A stretch of 38,498 nt of DNA from assembly GCA_036513075.1 (NCBI GenBank), contig DATBZS010000015.1, forward strand, positions 1-38,498, in the 5' to 3' direction. The notes under the pieces are model-generated. The model did not search any database and was not told the origin of the DNA. It was given only the letters and a program-made list of their open reading frames with translations. Shown here piece after piece: positions 38,285 to 38,498 of the stretch. Position 1 is the first letter of the stretch. Every line of letters starts with the position of its first letter. Position numbers and translations under genes: made by a program. The stretch is from Bog-756 sp036513075. Its GTDB lineage: Bacteria; Actinomycetota; Acidimicrobiia; Acidimicrobiales; RAAP-2.

Positions 38285-38498
38285 GGTCCACGAAGTTGAG
38301 TCCCGACCGAACCATCCACCTGGCCCTGGGCGACACCGGCCAGGCCGTCACCGACGTCCAGCGCCGGCTCGCTGAGCTGGGCTTTTCCCCCGGAGTGGAC
38401 CCCGAGGGCACCTATCGAGAGGGCACCCGGGCCGCGGTCGAGGCCTTCCAGTACCGCCGTGGGCTGCGGGTCGACGGCATCTGCGGACACCAGACCTG
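38278..38498 (+). CDS. peptidoglycan-binding domain protein, CwlM-like N-acetylmuramoyl-L-alanine amidase (N-terminus only)
   Basis: The open frame runs off the window. It reads IHLALGDTGQAVTDVQRRL, ELGFSPGVDPEGTYREGTRAAVEAFQ and RRGLRVDGICG, a clear PF01471 peptidoglycan-binding repeat (GDxGxxVxxLQxxL...F...TxxAVxxFQ...GLxxDGxxG). By position after trxB-trxA it corresponds to mycobacterial cwlM (Rv3915), whose amidase domain follows two such repeats. The start is uncertain: GTG 38278 lies in the hairpin cluster; TTG 38296 is an in-frame alternative. The catalytic domain is outside the window, so enzyme identity is inferred. Confidence 0.75.
   Translation, partial: MGRSTKLSPDRTIHLALGDTGQAVTDVQRRLAELGFSPGVDPEGTYREGTRAAVEAFQYRRGLRVDGICGHQT

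Noticed and set aside
1..38498. CRISPR arrays, insertion sequences, prophage genes, tRNA or rRNA genes
   Set aside because: No repeat-spacer arrays, transposase or integrase motifs, cloverleaf-like sequence or rRNA segment was recognised in any intergenic region.

Overview
The window is very GC-rich and densely coded, with many ATGA/GTGA stop-start overlaps, GTG starts and TANNNT -10 elements lying 6-7 bases before start codons (leaderless genes). Together with an F420-dependent oxidoreductase, a DUF5318 protein, a zinc-type bS18, actinobacterial inositol-phosphate synthase and the gene order cca / DUF6049 / murJ / trxB / trxA / cwlM-like, this points to an actinobacterium. I infer a deep-branching lineage such as Acidimicrobiia; the class is a guess. 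The right end resembles the oriC-proximal block of mycobacteria (Rv3907c-Rv3915). No tRNA, rRNA, CRISPR array, insertion sequence or prophage was seen.

Layout. 1-3.9 kb: 5' part of pgi (minus), then an OmpR-type response regulator, a pair of FluC/CrcB fluoride channel genes and a second OmpR-type regulator (plus). 3.9-8.0 kb: phosphate uptake operon pstS-pstC-pstA-pstB (minus) behind a PHO-box-like array of four 11-bp repeats. Both regulator genes carry the same GTTCACC-N9-TANNNT arrangement, which suggests one phosphate-responsive circuit. 8.0-18.1 kb: accessory metabolism: an alpha/beta hydrolase, an F420 oxidoreductase, a CoA-transferase, an EEP-family phosphatase/nuclease, a dienelactone hydrolase-like gene coupled to a MEST-like hydrolase, a methyltransferase divergent from a LysR regulator, a Nudix hydrolase and an acyl-CoA synthetase. 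18.2-22.3 kb: a three-gene glycerol-type operon: FGGY kinase, FAD dehydrogenase with a BFD-type Fe-S domain, and a second FAD oxidoreductase.

22.6-26.1 kb: the replication/ribosome cluster rpsF-ssb-rpsR-rplI and then dnaB (minus). bS18 has an unusual tail of about 97 residues. 26.2-27.6 kb: panB and a DUF5318 gene (minus). 27.7-29.7 kb: a PadR regulator preceded by a leaderless 14-codon ORF and a three-half-site operator, then inositol-3-phosphate synthase. 29.7-38.5 kb: cca (minus), divergent from DUF6049-murJ-degV, a small membrane protein with trxB, trxA, and the start of a peptidoglycan-binding amidase-like gene cut by the window end.

Most noteworthy signals: (i) a shared phosphate-type promoter architecture at three loci; (ii) recurrent leaderless starts, including short upstream ORFs stop-start coupled to regulator and kinase genes that lack a Shine-Dalgarno site; (iii) the bS18 tail; (iv) a glycerol kinase-like protein missing the usual substrate arginine; (v) operator-like palindromes at glpK, padR and the LysR gene.
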